Origin: Flavobacteriales bacterium | Lineage (GTDB): Bacteria; Bacteroidota; Bacteroidia; Flavobacteriales_D; Sanyastnellaceae | DNA length: 9,092 bases | Direction: 5' to 3' | Assembly (NCBI GenBank): GCA_947457325.1 | Contig: CANGVU010000027.1 | Span: 1-9,092, forward strand | Part shown: one piece after another, positions 6,764 through 9,092 of the stretch | Layout of the letters: each line of letters opens with the position of its first letter | Numbering within the stretch: the first letter of the stretch is position 1 | Position numbers and translations under genes: made by a program | Notes under the pieces: generated by a model | Databases searched by the model: none | What the model was told of the DNA's origin: nothing | What the model saw: the letters and a program-made list of their open reading frames with translations, nothing else

Positions 6764-6794
6764 CAAATATAGAAATATTTTAACAAATATCAAA
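6764..6794 (-). promoter_or_regulatory. Bacteroidota-type promoter of the outer-membrane barrel gene
   Basis: On the minus strand TTTG (6794-6791) is followed after 19 bases by TATATTTG (6771-6764), an exact match to the Bacteroidota -33/-7 pattern TTTG-N19-TAnnTTTG. Transcription would begin a few bases beyond 6764, giving a leader of under 10 bases to the ATG at 6752 or about 15 to the ATG at 6743. It lies in the 43-base gap after the RND gene stop, marking a separate transcription unit. The call is by consensus only. Confidence 0.68.
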
Positions 6795-6795
6795 T

Positions 6796-9054
6796 TTATC
6801 TACTCTTTTTGGGTTTAGTCCAAATCAGCAGCAGCGGAGTAATTGTTAACTCCATTAAAATTGCCACCAACAATGTCAATGATATTAGAAAACCTATATA
6901 AAATGTTCCTAAAAATTCGGAGAAGATCAATGTCGAAAAACCGGCTGTCAAAATCAAGCCTGTAACAATCATCGCCTTTCCAGTGGTCATAAATGTGCGT
7001 TTCACAGCATAAATTCTGGAATAACCTTCCAACCCCAATGTTCGAACACGCGCCAAAAAATGAACGGTGTCATCTACCGCAATTCCGAAGGCAATGTTGA
7101 AGACAATTGATGTCGAAACCTTCAAGGGTATTCCCAAAAATCCCATCAATCCACCAATTACAATCAATGGTAACAAATTAGGAATGATGGTCATGGGTAC
7201 CATGCGCCAGGACTTATATACCAAACCCATCACCAAACCGATAACCAGTATAGACAAGAATAAATCTAAAATCGTATTGTCCACCAAATAAGCATTGTTG
7301 ATGTCCATTAACATCGCGGTTCCTGTTAAAGTAGTTGATTCAAGTTGAGTGAAATTGTTCTTCAAAAAATCATTCAACTGTTCATTCTTCTGCTCATAAT
7401 ATTTACGTCCTTTATCAGGCAATCTGCCGGTAACCCGCAGCGTCTTACTTTCCTTGTTGTATACCAATTTCACCAGCGACTGTGCTTGTTTACTTTTGGC
7501 ATATTTGACAATTTGCTGCATCTCACCTTCGTCTGCCGGTATCCTTCTATAACTATCATCGCCACCATTCAAAGTTCTATTGGCCGATTTGACCATCTCG
7601 CACCAACTGAACAATGCACCTACACCATACTCTTTTCTCAGGTACTCATCCAATCGATCCAGCTCTTTAAGCGTTACCGTATCGGTGATTTCTGCTGTTG
7701 GCTTCAATGATACACTCAATTCAAATGGTCGGCAACCAATGAATTTTTCATCCATGAAATTAAAATCCTGCTTCAATGGATTGTTGTCCCGCAAATCTTC
7801 CAGCATCAAATTGTCCACCTTGATCATTGATATTCCCCAAAAGCTGACCCCTACGGCCAATGCAGCCCCAACAATGATCCATTTTCTTCTGCGCAATACA
7901 AATGCAAAAAATCGATGCAACCGTTTGGTCCAAAAATCCTCCCGCATCGCATACACGTGCATCTGCGTGGGTTTTATTACCAAAATCATGGCGGGCAATA
8001 AAGTAAAGGTCAAGCCATAGGCCAATAAAACCCCAACACTGGTATACAAACCAAAATCAGAAATGGGTTGAATATTGGAAAAGATCAAAGTCAAAAATCC
8101 AATGGCCGTGGTCACTGCCGTTAAGAATGTAGCCAGTCGAATGCTCTTCAAAGCCTTCTTCAGCGCGGTTCTTGGATCATTGCCCTCCCGCAACTCATTC
8201 ATGTACTTGGTCAAGACATGAACAGAATCACTCATCCCCACCACAAACAAAATGGTGGGCATGATGGTCACCATCACATCGATGTCCTTGCCCAATACTT
8301 GCATGAAGGCCATGGTAAACAAAATGGACAAAAAGACCACCGCTGCTGGGATCACAATGCCCCAAAAAGAACGAAAAGCTATGTATAGGAAAATGACCGT
8401 GCAGACCAAACACAACCCCACAAACATCAACAGCTCCTTGATCATCAACTCCACCAGCAACTTTTGCCCCTTGGCTCGTCCAATCAAGTGAACACCATCA
8501 AACTGAAAAGCACCTACCGTCTTTTGAATGTTGTCATACAATACATCGCACTTCTTGACCGCCAATCCCTGCTCATGCTTCATGTTGATGGCCACGGATT
8601 TCCCATCAGGCGAAAAGAAAATTCCCACCCACTGACCAATGCCATAAATGTGCGTGCTGTCAATCCTATATCCATCAGGATTGCGGTAGTCCAACCAGGG
8701 GGATTGAAAAAAACCGCCAAAGACCGGATCTTTTACCACATCCATCAACTGCGTTGGTCCAACGCAATCATTAATGTATTCTATTTTTTTTAGGGAATCG
8801 TTGAGCGCATCCACCTTGGCCAAAAAGCTGGAATCAAAAACGCCATTGTTGTTTTCTAAAACAACAATGAAATAATCCAGGTCTGACTCGAATTTTTCGC
8901 GATGTGCCAAATAGAAATCGGTGGCTGGATCGTTTTGCGGAAAAAACGCTTCGAAATCGTAATTAAAACGCAATTGAGACACCGCCCAAAGACTGAGCGC
9001 TACCAACAATCCCACTGCCGCAATTATCCAAACGCTCTTCCTTTCTGTGTTCAT
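6796..9054 (-). CDS. RND-superfamily transporter, HAE3/MMPL-like
   Basis: This 752-residue protein has the duplicated RND layout: helix 1 (about 8-28), a periplasmic domain (about 30-200), helices 2-6 (about 205-360), then helix 7 (about 391-410), a second periplasmic domain (about 412-592) and helices 8-12 (about 594-745). That gives 12 helices. Each half carries the family's central-helix motif: GMSDSVH at 273-279 and GIAVDDTVHF at 657-666, with acidic residues (D276; D661, D662) likely to relay protons. The length is well below the ~1000 residues of AcrB-type pumps and matches HAE3/MMPL-like proteins, which have small periplasmic domains and often move lipids or hydrophobic compounds. No membrane-fusion or TolC-like partner is adjacent. 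The start gives the first helix directly after MNTERKS; AGGG lies immediately before the ATG, too close for a normal ribosome-binding site. The substrate is unknown and a link to the polysaccharide genes is not shown. Confidence 0.88.
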   Translation of the reverse strand: MNTERKSVWIIAAVGLLVALSLWAVSQLRFNYDFEAFFPQNDPATDFYLAHREKFESDLDYFIVVLENNNGVFDSSFLAKVDALNDSLKKIEYINDCVGPTQLMDVVKDPVFGGFFQSPWLDYRNPDGYRIDSTHIYGIGQWVGIFFSPDGKSVAINMKHEQGLAVKKCDVLYDNIQKTVGAFQFDGVHLIGRAKGQKLLVELMIKELLMFVGLCLVCTVIFLYIAFRSFWGIVIPAAVVFLSILFTMAFMQVLGKDIDVMVTIMPTILFVVGMSDSVHVLTKYMNELREGNDPRTALKKALKSIRLATFLTAVTTAIGFLTLIFSNIQPISDFGLYTSVGVLLAYGLTFTLLPAMILVIKPTQMHVYAMREDFWTKRLHRFFAFVLRRRKWIIVGAALAVGVSFWGISMIKVDNLMLEDLRDNNPLKQDFNFMDEKFIGCRPFELSVSLKPTAEITDTVTLKELDRLDEYLRKEYGVGALFSWCEMVKSANRTLNGGDDSYRRIPADEGEMQQIVKYAKSKQAQSLVKLVYNKESKTLRVTGRLPDKGRKYYEQKNEQLNDFLKNNFTQLESTTLTGTAMLMDINNAYLVDNTILDLFLSILVIGLVMGLVYKSWRMVPMTIIPNLLPLIVIGGLMGFLGIPLKVSTSIVFNIAFGIAVDDTVHFLARVRTLGLEGYSRIYAVKRTFMTTGKAMIVTGLILTAGFSTLIFSEFLGTFYIGFLISLTLLVAILMELTITPLLLIWTKPKKSR

Positions 9055-9058
9055 CCCT

Positions 9059-9088
9059 CAAATGTATTTTACTAATGGACTAAACAAA
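9059..9088 (-). promoter_or_regulatory. Bacteroidota-type promoter directly before the RND gene
   Basis: On the minus strand TTTG (9088-9085) is followed after 18 bases by TACATTTG (9066-9059), an exact -7 box. Only four bases (AGGG) separate it from the ATG at 9054, so a transcript from it would have almost no leader. Either the RND mRNA is leaderless or nearly so, or the true promoter lies further upstream outside the window. Confidence 0.55.
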
Positions 9089-9092
9089 AAAA

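Noticed and set aside
7345..8020. Plus-strand open frames of 121 and 146 codons within the RND gene.
   Set aside because: They lie opposite a well-supported membrane transporter gene, have no recognisable domains, and overlap each other in different frames.
8228..8413. A 61-codon minus-strand frame and a 79-codon plus-strand frame inside the RND gene.
   Set aside because: Both overlap conserved helices 3-5 of the transporter in other frames. No independent evidence of coding.
1..9092. tRNA or rRNA genes, CRISPR arrays, insertion sequences, phage genes or toxin-antitoxin pairs.
   Set aside because: None could be supported by reading both strands. Every stretch is accounted for by the genes and short gaps described.

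Overview
The window is a compactly coded, AT-rich stretch in which every supported gene lies on the minus strand, so transcription runs from high to low coordinates. The protein families suggest a member of the Bacteroidota, probably flavobacteria-like: a Wzc-type kinase with a Gly-Tyr tail, a short one-SLBB export lipoprotein, and an OmpA-type barrel of flavobacterial style. Two upstream regions also match the Bacteroidota promoter pattern TTTG-N18/19-TAnnTTTG, and Shine-Dalgarno sequences are mostly absent. This assignment is an inference, since no rRNA or other taxonomic marker is present.

In transcription order there are three parts. First, at 9054-6796, is a 12-helix RND-superfamily (HAE3/MMPL-like) transporter with a promoter-like element directly against its start codon. 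Second, at 6752-6162, is a small secreted outer-membrane beta-barrel protein that looks like the N-terminal half of a flavobacterial OmpA. It has its own consensus promoter (6764-6794) and a strong intrinsic terminator (6106-6146). Third, from 6098 to the left edge, is a capsule or exopolysaccharide gene cluster: a Wza-like export lipoprotein, GDP-mannose 4,6-dehydratase (gmd), a Wzc-like polysaccharide co-polymerase/tyrosine kinase, a Wzx-like flippase, and the first 110 codons of a probable glycosyltransferase cut by the window edge.

The third block forms a coherent Wzx/Wzy-type pathway. Gmd makes the GDP-4-keto-6-deoxymannose precursor, glycosyltransferases (one begun here) build the lipid-linked repeat unit, and Wzx flips it. 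Wzc controls chain length through its phosphorylation state, and the Wza-like lipoprotein exports the polymer across the outer membrane. Polymerase (Wzy), the reductase or epimerase acting after Gmd, and most glycosyltransferases are not in the window and presumably lie further left.

No RNA genes, CRISPR arrays, insertion sequences or phage genes were seen, and no gene-free stretch exceeds 300 bases. I see no wholly new system. The points most worth checking concern regulation and variability: a terminator hairpin ending only 7 bases before the export gene's start codon, two G7 tracts inside the flippase gene (one where loss of a single G would fuse it in frame to the next gene), an in-frame hexanucleotide repeat coding the kinase's tyrosine tail, and a promoter so close to the RND gene that its mRNA may be leaderless.
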